Source: Sva-07 sp963793335 (GTDB taxonomy: Bacteria; Actinomycetota; Acidimicrobiia; Acidimicrobiales; Ilumatobacteraceae). From it: a stretch of DNA of 64,000 nt. The position numbers were made by a program, and so were the translations under genes. Of the stretch, positions 53,301 to 63,819 are shown piece by piece. Numbering within the stretch: the first letter of the stretch is position 1; the number at the start of each line of letters is the position of its first letter. Below the pieces are notes generated by a model. The model was not told where the DNA came from. It saw nothing but the letters and a program-made list of their open reading frames with translations, and ran no database searches. Location: contig CAWBZS010000018.1 in assembly GCA_963793335.1 (NCBI GenBank), forward strand, positions 6,934 through 70,933. The letters are read 5' to 3'.

Positions 53301-54220
53301 TTGATCGCCTTCTGCTTGCGCTGCGCGCTGAGCGGCTTCTGGCCCTCTTGCGGGTCGATCGCGCCACGAAGCTTCACTTCTTCTTCGTCGAAGTCGATGC
53401 GATCGATCAGCGACTTGATCGCCTCGGCGCCGGTGCCGCCCTCGAAGTACTCGCCGTACTTCTCGCGCATTTCGCGCCACAGCATCTCGTCTTCGATGAT
53501 CTTGCGAGCGTGAAGCGACTTGAACTCGTCCCAGGTGCGCGCGATGAGGTCGAGTTCGATCTCGTAGCGCTCGCGGATGCCTTCGACTTCCTTGTCGGCT
53601 TCCTTCTGGAGCTTCTTGAGATCGGCAGCCTTGGCGTCTTCCTTCTCGGCCTGAGCAGCGGTCTCTTCGAGCTCCTTGAAGCGACGATCGATCGCGAGCT
53701 CCATCTCCTTCTGGATGGCGTCACGCTCTTCGAGGTACTCGGCTTCGAGGTTCGACAGCGCCTCGTGGCGGCCCTCCTCGTCGACCCAGCTCACCAGGTG
53801 TGCGGCGAAGTAGATGACCTTCTCGAGCATCTTGGCCTTGAGCTCCTCCTTCGGCTCGATGCCGGCGAGGAGATAGGCCAGCCACGACCGGGTGCCACGG
53901 AGGTACCAGATGTGAACGGCCGGGGCGGCGAGCTCGATGTGGCCCATCCGGTCGCGGCGCACCTTCGAGCGCGTGACCTCGACGCCACAGCGTTCGCAGA
54001 TGATGCCCTTGAAGCGGACCCGCTTGTACTTGCCGCAGTAGCACTCCCAGTCGCGGGTGGGCCCGAAGATCTTCTCGCAGAAGAGGCCGTCCTTCTCGGG
54101 ACGAAGCGTGCGGTAGTTGATCGTCTCGGGCTTCTTCACCTCACCGTGCGACCAGGTGCGGATCTGATCCGCCGTCGCCAGGCGGATCTTCAGTTGGTCG
54201 AACATGTTGACGTCGAGCAT
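50315..54220 (-). CDS. rpoC: DNA-directed RNA polymerase subunit beta'
   Basis: This 1301-residue catalytic subunit has the N-terminal zinc ribbon CYCGKYKR...CERCGVE and the clamp region. The active-site metal loop is NADFDGDQMAIH and the bridge/trigger region has EPGTQLTMRTFHTGG. A second zinc site is CDAELGVCAMCYG. The start chosen is ATG 54220 (MLDVNMFDQLKIRLA); an in-frame start at 54268 would add 16 Lys-rich residues. It is separated from rpoB by a 130-bp gap holding a large inverted repeat. Confidence 0.97.
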   Translation of the reverse strand: MLDVNMFDQLKIRLATADQIRTWSHGEVKKPETINYRTLRPEKDGLFCEKIFGPTRDWECYCGKYKRVRFKGIICERCGVEVTRSKVRRDRMGHIELAAPAVHIWYLRGTRSWLAYLLAGIEPKEELKAKMLEKVIYFAAHLVSWVDEEGRHEALSNLEAEYLEERDAIQKEMELAIDRRFKELEETAAQAEKEDAKAADLKKLQKEADKEVEGIRERYEIELDLIARTWDEFKSLHARKIIEDEMLWREMREKYGEYFEGGTGAEAIKSLIDRIDFDEEEVKLRGAIDPQEGQKPLSAQRKQKAIKRLKIVASFNRRDEHGRRTNDPKAMILDAVPVIPPELRPMVQLDGGRFATSDLNDLYRRVINRNNRLERLLNLGAPEIIINNEKRMLQEAVDALFDNGRRGRPVTGPGNRPLKSLSDMLKGKQGRFRQNLLGKRVDYSGRSVIVAGPTLRLHQCGLPKLMALELFKPFVMKRLVDLELAQNIKTAKRMVERRRPQVWDVLEDVIKEHPVLLNRAPTLHRLGIQAFEPVLVEGKALQIHPLVCTAFNADFDGDQMAIHVPLSAEAQAEARVLMLSANNILSPASGRPIVTPSQDLIIGGYYLTEAVDDGKGAGRTFRHLWEALRAYDEGTLELHAKINMRPPGKEQFETTVGRVLFEEALPEDYTDQFGHFNETVKKKEMGVIVERLSDNYDKSVVADALDKLKNLCYRFATQSGLTVSIDDVRTPAAKRALLDDFEGQADKVEKQFRRGIITDGERRQQEVRIWTDATAQVQAAMVDEFEKQRFNPIQMMVDSGARGNMTQMRQIGAMRGLVANPRGDMIPRPIKSNFREGLETLEYFIATPGARKGLVDTALRTADSGYLTRRLVDVAQELIVREEDCGSTLGVWIENVSADTANRRSYLETKLYGRALLTDTELASPMEKDGVSMSMLPRNTIVGDEEMEALRDDPNIERLRVRSVLTCDAELGVCAMCYGRSLATGKMIELGEAVGVIAAQSIGEPGTQLTMRTFHTGGVAGKDIAGGLPRVVELFEARTPKGSARLAKATGVLHLREDEGKGIPVVVVDDAGEEHEVLLPLGARPIVEDGQDVKAGDPLVDGPFDPKEIMEIKGIRETQLYLVEEVQRVYRDQGVSIHDKHIELIVRQMTRRVGVQEPGGTSFLPGERVDSKRFRDTNRRMVEEGTRPAEGRPELMGITKASLATESWLSAASFQETTRVLTEAAIDGRGDSLIGLKENIIIGKLIPAGTGMMKYREFGIEAPDYEPMSFYSSEGEEEDPAAFLAGLEGTYEPEAAAEPIG

Positions 54221-54275
54221 GTTTTTCTCTTTCGCGTCGGTCTTCTTGGTCTTCGTTCGGGGCTTCAATCACGCC

Positions 54276-54350
54276 AGGGGTCAGACCCCAGGAGTGATCG
54301 TTTGGCGTCGGCGTGATCGTCCGTGGACGATCACGCCTGGGGTCTGACCC

Positions 54351-54352
<2 letters not shown>
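54276..54352. repeat. Large inverted repeat between rpoB and rpoC
   Basis: Arms of 26 bp (54276-54301 and 54327-54352) match with one mismatch; each contains the palindrome GGGGTCAGACCCC or its complement. The centre holds a second hairpin, CGTGATCGTCC/GGACGATCACG at about 54312-54335. The right arm overlaps the rpoB stop codon. In the transcript it could form one long or several short hairpins between rpoB and rpoC. Confidence 0.85.
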
Positions 54353-57983
<3,631 letters not shown>

Positions 57984-58099
57984 GGATCACTCTCCAGGGA
58001 ATCGAGGATGGACGACGCAGAATGCTGCGACGTGAGTGCGGACGCGCTGAACCCGAACGGTGGAACGGAAAGGGGACAGCAGACGCACGGCAACGGACG

Positions 58100-58129
58100 A
58101 GCCTATCCACGCTGGACACAGAACGTCAA
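58100..58129 (-). promoter_or_regulatory. rpoB proximal promoter (-35 TTGACG, 18 bp, -10 TAGGCT)
   Basis: TTGACG (58129-58124) and TAGGCT (58105-58100) on the minus strand are 18 bp apart. The predicted start is about 110 bp before the rpoB GTG. It is the downstream member of a tandem pair. Confidence 0.55.
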
Positions 58130-58185
58130 CCGCTCTCGACGTCAATTCGTCGAGCCCGGACATCGTCGTCGCTGAATTGCCGGTC

Positions 58186-58214
58186 AAGGTAAAGAAGTCG
58201 GCCGCGAAAGTCAA
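58186..58214 (-). promoter_or_regulatory. rpoB distal promoter (-35 TTGACT, 17 bp, -10 TACCTT)
   Basis: TTGACT (58214-58209) and TACCTT (58191-58186) on the minus strand are 17 bp apart. It lies right after the rplL terminator in the 323-bp gap before rpoB; that gap holds no gene. Confidence 0.6.
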
Positions 58215-58237
58215 GCACCGGGAGCGGATCGAAGCGA

Positions 58238-58273
58238 AAACGACAAGAGCCCGACAGCGTCGCTGTCGGGCTC
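58238..58273 (-). terminator. Intrinsic terminator after rplL
   Basis: A perfect 12-bp GC-rich stem (arms 58247-58258 and 58262-58273, 3-nt loop) is followed on the minus strand by TTGTCGTTTT. This is a textbook rho-independent terminator 34 bp after rplL, so most transcripts of rplK-rplA-rplJ-rplL should end before rpoB. Confidence 0.8.
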
Positions 58274-58306
58274 CTGGGAGGTCTCATGCGCCGAGCGGCG
58301 CCATGA

Positions 58307-58690
58307 TCACTTCAGTTCGACGGTGGCGCCGACTTCTTCGAGCTTTGCCTTGGCGGCGTCGGCATCGGCCTTGCTGGCCTTCTCCATCAGCGGCTTCGGT
58401 GCGGCATCGACGAGGTCCTTGGCGTCCTTCAGACCCACGCCGAGCAGGTCCTTGACGACCTTGACAACCTGGATCTTCTGCGCGCCAGCGCTCTCGAGGA
58501 CGACATCGAACTCGTCCTTCTCCTCTTCGGCTGCGGCGTCGCCGCCGCCACCGGCGGGTGCTGCTGCGGCCATTGCGACCGGAGCTGCTGCGGTGACGTC
58601 GAACTTCTCTTCGAAGGCGTCGAGCAGTTCCTTGAGCTCGATCACGGTCATGTTGCTGATCGCGTCGAGGATCTCTTCCTTGGTGGACAT
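58307..58690 (-). CDS. rplL: 50S ribosomal protein L7/L12
   Basis: This 127-residue stalk protein has the N-terminal dimerisation helices (EEILDAISNMTVIELKELLDAFEEKF), an Ala/Gly hinge (AAAAPAGGGGDAAAEEEK) and the factor-binding C-terminal domain (KIQVVKVVKDLLGVGLKDAKDLVDAAPKPL). It ends GATVELK. It lies 120 bp after rplJ, with an elaborate hairpin in that gap. Confidence 0.97.
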   Translation of the reverse strand: MSTKEEILDAISNMTVIELKELLDAFEEKFDVTAAAPVAMAAAAPAGGGGDAAAEEEKDEFDVVLESAGAQKIQVVKVVKDLLGVGLKDAKDLVDAAPKPLMEKASKADADAAKAKLEEVGATVELK

Positions 58691-58727
58691 TGGTGTCTCC
58701 TGTGTTCAGTTCTGAGTGAAAATGATC

Positions 58728-58778
58728 CGAAATTGCCCTCGATCGTGACGCTGACCGTCACGATCCCTCGCAATTTCG
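58728..58778 (-). promoter_or_regulatory. Two-tier hairpin between rplJ and rplL
   Basis: The outer stem CGAAATTGC/GCAATTTCG (9 bp) and inner stem GATCGTGACG/CGTCACGATC (10 bp) are perfect. They are separated by a symmetrical CCTC/CCTC internal loop and closed by a 5-nt loop. The 51-nt structure lies 38 bp before rplL. It could be an RNase III-type processing site or affect the higher translation of L7/L12. Short GGGGTGAGTC repeats follow toward rplJ. Confidence 0.7.
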
Positions 58779-58810
58779 GGGTGAGTCGGGGTGAGTCGGG
58801 GTGGTGTGGG

Positions 58811-59365
58811 TCAGGCGGCGTCGGCGTCGACGCCGGACTGCTGATCGATCAGTGCGGACAGGCCGTAGGCGAAGTTGCGTGGGAGCGCCTGGAGCAGACC
58901 AGCGGTCTTGACCAGGGGCGCCTGGAACGCGCCGGCCAAACGGGCCAGCAGTTCTTCGCGCGACGGCAGGCTCGCGAGCGCTTTGACATCATCGGCCGAC
59001 ATCGGGCTGGTGCCCAACATGCCACCTTTGATGACGAGCAACGGGTTGGCCTTGCTCTGGTCGAGCAGCGCTTTCGCGGCCGCCACCGAATCACCGGTGA
59101 CGAACGTGAGCGCCGTTGGGCCGAGCAGGTACTCGTTGAGTGCGTCGAATCCAGCATTCGTGGCAGCGATCCGAGCCAGGGTGTTCTTGTACACCTTGTG
59201 CTCAGCGCCCGCCTCGCGCAGCGGTGCCCGAAGGTTGGCCATCTGGCCGACCGACAGACCTCGATACTCGGTCACGAAGACCGCCACGCTCTCGTTGAGC
59301 TTGGCGGTGATCTCCTCGACCGCTGCGACCTTGTCGGGCCGCGGGGTGGATGTCGTCGTTGTCAT
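58811..59365 (-). CDS. rplJ: 50S ribosomal protein L10
   Basis: This 184-residue stalk base protein starts MTTTTSTPRPDKVAAVEEITAKLNES and contains VTEYRGLSVGQMANLRAPLREAGAEHKVYKNTLARIA. ATG 59365 follows AAAGGAGG by nine bases. A longer open frame to 59476 lies within the leader and is discarded. L10 with L7/L12 normally represses its own operon by binding the leader. Confidence 0.96.
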   Translation of the reverse strand: MTTTTSTPRPDKVAAVEEITAKLNESVAVFVTEYRGLSVGQMANLRAPLREAGAEHKVYKNTLARIAATNAGFDALNEYLLGPTALTFVTGDSVAAAKALLDQSKANPLLVIKGGMLGTSPMSADDVKALASLPSREELLARLAGAFQAPLVKTAGLLQALPRNFAYGLSALIDQQSGVDADAA

Positions 59366-59604
59366 GTGTGCATACCTCCTTTCGCTACAACTCGTGGTGC
59401 TCGCATCAGATGCGAACACCGACGAGGAGCGCACCGTGCCGACGGATCGAGCAGGCGGTTCTTCGGCGATATGCACCTCGGCTGGCGGGCGAACCCATTA
59501 CTCCCCCACGGTGTGTGTGGGAACCAACGGTCTCAGGCGAGCGACCGGTTTCGTATGTGGGGATGAGGCTACGGCGGATCGCCGCTGCTTCCTCGCTATG
59601 CGAC
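59366..59604 (-). ncRNA. L10 (rplJ) leader, autoregulatory mRNA region
   Basis: The 239-nt gap between rplA and rplJ is far longer than other gaps in this operon. It contains conserved-looking leader sequence on the minus strand, including AGTAATGGGTTC and GCCGAGGTGCATATCGCC (about 59516-59463), and CCCACACACACCGTGGGGG which can fold. Position and these segments fit the L10 leader family, the binding site for L10-L7/L12. The exact ends and fold were not computed. Confidence 0.6.
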
Positions 59605-60303
59605 TCAGACCGTTTCGGGCTTGAGGCGGCCGGTGTCGACGTGGACGCCGGGGCCCATCGTTGACGACACCGTGATCTTCTTCAGGTACCGACCCTTGGC
59701 CGACGCCGGCTTCGCTCGCTGGATCTCCTCGATCACGGCGCGGAAGTTCTGCTCGAGCGCTGCGGGCTCGAAGCTGGCCTTGCCGAGAGGCACGTGCACG
59801 TTGCCGTAGCGGTCGGTGCGGTACTCGACCTTGCCGCCCTTGAAGTCCTCGACGGCGCGTGCGACGTCGGGGGTGACCGTGCCGGTCTTCGGGTTGGGCA
59901 TCAGGCCGCGCGGGCCGAGCACTCGGCCGAGCCGTCCGACGACGGGCATCATGTCAGGGGTGGCGATCACGAGATCGAAGTCCATCGTGCCGCCCTCGAC
60001 CTCGGCGGCCAGATCGTCGGCTCCGACCACGTCGGCTCCGGCGGCGCGGGCAGCGTCGGCGGCTTCGCCGGTGGCGAACACGGCCACGCGGATGTCCTTG
60101 CCGGTGCCAGCGGGGAGTGCCACGGTGCCGCGCACCATCTGGTCGGACTTGCGGGGGTCGACACCCAAGCGGATCGACACGTCGACGCCTTCGTCGAACT
60201 TGGCCGAGGCCATCGTCTTGACGAGGCCGACGGCTTCGCCGGGACCGTAGAACTGGTCACGATCGAATTGCTTGATCGCGTTTGCGTACTTCTTGCCGGA
60301 CAT
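59605..60303 (-). CDS. rplA: 50S ribosomal protein L1
   Basis: This 232-residue L1-stalk protein has the core KFDEGVDVSIRLGVDPRKSDQMVRGTVALPAGTGK and the RNA-binding segment GPRGLMPNPKTGTVTPDV. It ends with KKITVSSTMGPGVHVDTGRL. It follows rplK by 96 bp, with a hairpin in between. Confidence 0.97.
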   Translation of the reverse strand: MSGKKYANAIKQFDRDQFYGPGEAVGLVKTMASAKFDEGVDVSIRLGVDPRKSDQMVRGTVALPAGTGKDIRVAVFATGEAADAARAAGADVVGADDLAAEVEGGTMDFDLVIATPDMMPVVGRLGRVLGPRGLMPNPKTGTVTPDVARAVEDFKGGKVEYRTDRYGNVHVPLGKASFEPAALEQNFRAVIEEIQRAKPASAKGRYLKKITVSSTMGPGVHVDTGRLKPETV

Positions 60304-60366
60304 TGTCTGTCTCCCTCAGTGGTTGGCCCGCCGGGCGAGGTGATCCCGATCGTGGCGTTGGTGGAT

Positions 60367-60397
60367 GGGACAACACGGGTCTGACCCGTGGTGTCCC
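60367..60397 (-). promoter_or_regulatory. Hairpin between rplK and rplA
   Basis: A 15-bp inverted repeat with one mismatch (60367-60381 with 60383-60397) has the centre GGGTCTGACCC. It starts 3 bp after the rplK stop. L1 autoregulation sites often lie in this region, but I do not see a clear 23S-like L1 site, so the role is open. Confidence 0.6.
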
Positions 60398-60399
60398 GG

Positions 60400-60825
60400 T
60401 TACTTGACTTCGATGCCCATCGAGCGGGCGGTGCCACGGACCTGGAGCTTTGCGGCCTCCATGTCGTAGGCGTTCAGGTCGGGCAGCTTGATCGTGGCGA
60501 TCTCTTCGAGTTGTGCCTCGGAGATCGAACCCGCCACTTCGGCGCCCGGGTTGTTCGCAGCCTTGTCGAGGCCGGCCTTCTCGCGGATCAACACCGCCGT
60601 CGGCGGGGTCTTCAGCACGAAGTCGAAGCTGCGGTCTTCGTAGATGGTGATCTCGGTCGGAACGACCGTGCCGGCCTGAGCTTCGGTCTTGGCGTTGTAC
60701 GCCTTCACGAAGTCCATGATCGCAATGCCGTGCGGGCCGAGCGCGGTACCGACCGGCGGGGCCGGGCTGGCCTTGCCTGCCTCGATCTGGATCTTGACGA
60801 CCGTCAGAACTTTCTTTTTCGCCAT
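60400..60825 (-). CDS. rplK: 50S ribosomal protein L11
   Basis: This 141-residue GTPase-centre protein has VVKIQIEAGKASPAPPVGTALGPHGIAIMDFVKAYNAKT, including the proline-rich thiostrepton-site segment, and ends RGTARSMGIEVK. It lies 40 bp after nusG. Confidence 0.97.
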   Translation of the reverse strand: MAKKKVLTVVKIQIEAGKASPAPPVGTALGPHGIAIMDFVKAYNAKTEAQAGTVVPTEITIYEDRSFDFVLKTPPTAVLIREKAGLDKAANNPGAEVAGSISEAQLEEIATIKLPDLNAYDMEAAKLQVRGTARSMGIEVK

Positions 60826-60865
60826 GGTGATGTGCTTTCTGTGTGTGTCCGTCGCCTACGGCGAA

Positions 60866-61741
60866 TCAGAGTTTGGCGACCTGGCTGAAGTCCATCTCCA
60901 CCAGGGTCTCGCGACCGAAGATGTTGACGAGGACCTTCAACTTCATGTGGTCGGCGTTGATTTCGGCAATCTCGCCCGTGAAGTCGGCGAATGGGCCTTC
61001 CTTCACGCGGACGCTCTCGCCTTCTTCGTAGTCGAGCTTGGCCTTGCGACGTGGTGCCGCATCGGCACCATCGGTCTTGGGCGTGAGGAACGTCTTGACC
61101 TCACGACGCGAGAGCGGCGTCGGCTTCTGGCCGTGACGGCTCTGGCCGACGAAGCCGGTGATGCCGGGCGTGTTGCGAACGCAGTACCACGACTCGTCGT
61201 CCATCTGGCAGCGAACCAGCAGGTAGCCAGGGAACACCTTGCGCTGCACCGTCTGCTTCTTGCCGTTCTTGAACTCGTCGACTTCCTCCATCGGGATGAC
61301 GATCTCGTAGATCTTGTCCTCCATGTTCATCGACTGGATGCGCGCCTGGAGGTTGGCGGTGACCTTTTTTTCGTACCCGGACTGAGTGTGCACGACATAC
61401 CACTGGCCTGGGCGCATGGTGGGATCGTCGACTTCGACCACCGGCTCTTCGGAGAGATCGTCTGCTGCGTCCGCTTGGTCGGAATCGTCGTCGGACTCGT
61501 CGCTGGCAGCTGCCTCGTCGACGTCAGCATCGGCACTGTCGGTATCGGCACTGTCGGCGTCGTCGGGCTGGGCCTGAAGCTCGCTGCTGGGGTCGGCGAT
61601 CTCGTCGGCGTCGACCACGTCCGCGAGGACATCGGTGTCGCCGACCGGGAGGAGGTCGATCGGGTTCTGCTCGGGGGTGGCCTCGTCGGCGCTGGAATCG
61701 TCGTTGCTCATGTCAGTGGTCTCAGTCAGGTCGTCGGTCAT
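60866..61741 (-). CDS. nusG: Transcription termination/antitermination factor NusG with long acidic N-terminal extension
   Basis: This 291-residue protein has an N-terminal extension of about 110 residues rich in Asp, Glu, Ala and Ser. The NGN domain follows (RPGQWYVVHTQSGYEKKVTANLQARI and PGYLLVRCQMDDESWYCVRNTPGITGFVG). A linker and the KOW domain (GESVRVKEGPFADFTGEIAEIN) complete it. It binds the RNA polymerase clamp and couples to rho or the ribosome. It follows secE by 7 bp. Confidence 0.96.
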   Translation of the reverse strand: MTDDLTETTDMSNDDSSADEATPEQNPIDLLPVGDTDVLADVVDADEIADPSSELQAQPDDADSADTDSADADVDEAAASDESDDDSDQADAADDLSEEPVVEVDDPTMRPGQWYVVHTQSGYEKKVTANLQARIQSMNMEDKIYEIVIPMEEVDEFKNGKKQTVQRKVFPGYLLVRCQMDDESWYCVRNTPGITGFVGQSRHGQKPTPLSRREVKTFLTPKTDGADAAPRRKAKLDYEEGESVRVKEGPFADFTGEIAEINADHMKLKVLVNIFGRETLVEMDFSQVAKL

Positions 61742-61748
61742 GTCGATG

Positions 61749-62045
61749 TCAGCTCGAGTAGAACCACTGGGAGAATTCGCCGAAGACGTAGTCGAGGCCG
61801 CCGACGAGCGACGTGTAGACGACGATCGTGATGATCACGATGATCGAGTAGCGCTTGACCTCGGGCTGCTTCGGCCACGCCACCTTGCGCATCTCATCGC
61901 GCACTTCGCGCAGATACTGGCGGGGCCCGACGCGATCGGACTTCTTCTTCGGCGGCTGCCGTTGCGCGCGCGTGGGTTTGCCCTGCTCATCGAGGGCGCC
62001 CATCTTCCGAAGCTGTCGCTTCTGTTCGCGGTTCAGATCGTCCAT
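61749..62045 (-). CDS. secE: Preprotein translocase subunit SecE
   Basis: This 98-residue protein has a Lys/Arg/Gln-rich cytoplasmic part, then the conserved amphipathic segment YLREVRDEMRKVAWPKQPEV and a single transmembrane helix (IIVIITIVVYTSLVGGLDYVFG). ATG 62045 is preferred; GTG 62051 adds two residues. It is 36 bp after tRNA-Trp. Confidence 0.94.
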   Translation of the reverse strand: MDDLNREQKRQLRKMGALDEQGKPTRAQRQPPKKKSDRVGPRQYLREVRDEMRKVAWPKQPEVKRYSIIVIITIVVYTSLVGGLDYVFGEFSQWFYSS

Positions 62046-62081
62046 TGACACGGTGTCGGTGATTTCTCGTTCGGTGGTGGG

Positions 62082-62154
62082 CAGGGCAGGAGGGACTCGA
62101 ACCCCCGACCGTCGGTTTTGGAGACCGATGCTCTACCAGCTGAGCTACTGCCCT
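62082..62154 (-). tRNA. tRNA-Trp (anticodon CCA)
   Basis: The minus strand folds into a full cloverleaf: acceptor stem AGGGCAG/CTGCCCT, D arm TAGCTCAGCTGGTAGAGCA, anticodon arm TCGGT-CTCCAAA-ACCGA, T arm GTTCGAGTC. The anticodon is CCA and the discriminator base is G. The 3' CCA is not encoded. It lies between rpmG and secE, a conserved actinobacterial position. Confidence 0.95.
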
Positions 62155-62171
62155 CGGGCGGGACACGCCGA

Positions 62172-62232
62172 GTACCCGGTGGAGGGTACCAGCGCATCCG
62201 CTGAAGGCTGACGGTGGCCGTGTTGTGGCCAC
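62172..62232 (-). other. Two hairpins between rpmG and tRNA-Trp
   Basis: GTACCC/GGGTAC (62172-62177 with 62184-62189) and GTGGCC/GGCCAC (62214-62219 with 62227-62232) each form a 6-bp stem with a 6-7 nt loop. They may be processing signals freeing the tRNA from the mRNA; a terminator role is less likely as no T tract follows. Confidence 0.4.
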
Positions 62233-62259
62233 ATTCGCTGCCCGTTCAGCGCCTTGTTG

Positions 62260-62424
62260 TCAGCGTGTCTCCTTGTGGAGCGTGTGCTGACGCTCGTGGG
62301 CGCAGTACTTCTTCATCTCGAGGCGCTCACGATCGTTGATCTTCGACTTCATCGTGATGTAGTTGCGGCGCTTGCACTCGGTGCACTCGAGCGTCACTTT
62401 GACCCGCTTGTCGTTCTTGGCCAT
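62260..62424 (-). CDS. rpmG: 50S ribosomal protein L33 with incomplete zinc site
   Basis: This 54-residue protein (AKNDKRVKVTLECTECKRRNYITMKSK...RLEMKKYCAHERQHTLHKETR) is clearly L33. The first cysteine pair CTEC is present. The second pair, usually CPxC, is CAHE, so only three of four zinc ligands remain (a nearby His might substitute). It sits between tuf copy 2 and tRNA-Trp. Confidence 0.93.
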   Translation of the reverse strand: MAKNDKRVKVTLECTECKRRNYITMKSKINDRERLEMKKYCAHERQHTLHKETR

Positions 62425-62462
62425 GTCAGTCTGCTCTCTTTCGGATCCTTGGTCGGATCAGA

Positions 62463-63647
62463 TCACTTGAGGATCTTGGTGACGCGGCCGGCGCCAACGG
62501 TGCGGCCACCTTCACGGATGGCGAAACGAAGCCCCTCGTCCATGGCGATCGGCTTGCCGAGCTCCACGGTCATCTCGACGTTGTCGCCGGGCATCACCAT
62601 CTCGGTGCCAGCCGGCAACTCGATCGTGCCGGTCACGTCGGTGGTGCGGAAGAAGAACTGCGGCCGATAGTTGTTGAAGAACGGCTTGTGACGGCCACCT
62701 TCGTCCTTGGTCAGGATGTACACCTGGCCTTCGAAGTTGGTGTGCGGGGTGATCGAACCGGGCTTGCACAGCACCTGACCACGCTCGACGTCTTCCTTGC
62801 CGGTACCACGCAACAGCGCACCGATGTTGTCGCCGGCCTGACCCTCGTCGAGCAACTTGCGGAACATCTCCACACCCGTACACGTCGTCTTCTGCGTGTC
62901 ACGCAGACCAACGATCTCGATCTCGTCGCCGGTGTGGATGATCCCCTGCTCGACCTTGCCCGTCACCACGGTGCCACGACCGGTGATCGTGAACACGTCC
63001 TCGATCGGCATCAGGAACGGCTGGTCGAGCTCGCGGACGGGCTCGGGGATGAAGCTGTCGGCAGCGGCCATCAGCTCCATGATCTTCTCCTGCCACGCCT
63101 CGTCACCCTCGAGCGCCTTGAGCGCCGACACCTGGATCACCGGGACGTCGTCGCCGGGGAACTCGTATTCGTTGAGGAGTTCGCGCACCTCGAGCTCGAC
63201 GAGCTCGATCAGCTCTTCGTCGTCGACCATGTCGGCCTTGTTCAACGCGACCACGATCGACGGCACGCCGACCTGGCGGGCCAGCAGCACGTGCTCACGC
63301 GTCTGCGGCATCGGGCCATCGGTCGCCGCGACCACCAGGATCGCACCGTCGACCTGGGCAGCGCCGGTGATCATGTTCTTGATGTAGTCGGCGTGACCCG
63401 GCATGTCGACATGCGCGTAGTGACGGTTCTCGGTCTCGTACTCGATGTGGGCAATCGAGATCGTGATGCCACGCGCCTTCTCCTCAGGCGCCTTGTCGAT
63501 CGTGTCGAACGCCTGGTACTCAGCCAACCCACGGTCTGCCAGCGTCTTCGAGATCGCCGCGGTCAAGGTGGTCTTGCCGTGGTCGATGTGGCCCATCGTG
63601 CCAATGTTGACGTGCGGCTTGTTGCGCTCGAACTTCTGCTTGCTCAT
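62463..63647 (-). CDS. tuf: Elongation factor Tu, copy 2
   Basis: This 394-residue EF-Tu has the same motifs as copy 1 and is nearly identical from residue 67 on. It starts MSKQKFERNKPHVNIGTMGHIDHGKTT. Residues 4-66 differ at several sites (for example EYQAFDT versus DFTDFDG). It lies downstream of tRNA-Thr and tRNA-Met, a tufB-like place resembling the E. coli thrT-tufB arrangement. The 51-bp leader carries GTCCGTGACGGAC, which can form a small hairpin. Confidence 0.97.
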   Translation of the reverse strand: MSKQKFERNKPHVNIGTMGHIDHGKTTLTAAISKTLADRGLAEYQAFDTIDKAPEEKARGITISIAHIEYETENRHYAHVDMPGHADYIKNMITGAAQVDGAILVVAATDGPMPQTREHVLLARQVGVPSIVVALNKADMVDDEELIELVELEVRELLNEYEFPGDDVPVIQVSALKALEGDEAWQEKIMELMAAADSFIPEPVRELDQPFLMPIEDVFTITGRGTVVTGKVEQGIIHTGDEIEIVGLRDTQKTTCTGVEMFRKLLDEGQAGDNIGALLRGTGKEDVERGQVLCKPGSITPHTNFEGQVYILTKDEGGRHKPFFNNYRPQFFFRTTDVTGTIELPAGTEMVMPGDNVEMTVELGKPIAMDEGLRFAIREGGRTVGAGRVTKILK

Positions 63648-63698
63648 GTCCTCTTGACTCCTGAGGTTGTTGTCCGTGACGGACCTGTTGTCTGATTG

Positions 63699-63775
63699 TG
63701 GTAGCGGCGATCGGACTTGAACCGATGACCTTCCGATTATGAGCCGGATGCTCTGACCAACTGAGCTACGCCGCC
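63699..63775 (-). tRNA. tRNA-Met (anticodon CAT)
   Basis: The minus strand gives acceptor GGCGGCG paired with CGCCGCT, D arm TAGCTCAGTTGGTCAGAGCA, anticodon loop CTCATAA and T arm GGTTCAAGTCC. CCA is encoded (63701-63699). The paired first base and the lack of GGG/CCC in the anticodon stem indicate elongator Met, not initiator. Confidence 0.94.
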
Positions 63776-63788
63776 AGGGGTTTGGCTC

Positions 63789-63812
63789 GTGGTCGGGCTA
63801 TTGCCCGACCAC
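63789..63812 (-). other. Hairpin between tRNA-Thr and tRNA-Met
   Basis: A perfect 10-bp stem GTGGTCGGGC/GCCCGACCAC with a TATT loop lies between the two tRNAs. With no following T tract it is more likely a processing element than a terminator. Confidence 0.5.
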
Positions 63813-63819
63813 TTGGTCG

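Noticed and set aside
50798..54316. Long plus-strand open frame opposite rpoC
   Set aside because: It mirrors rpoC codons, has no family motif and no Shine-Dalgarno context.
62172..62232. The rpmG/tRNA-Trp hairpins read as a rho-independent terminator
   Set aside because: Stems are only 6 bp and no T tract follows; tRNA processing is more likely.
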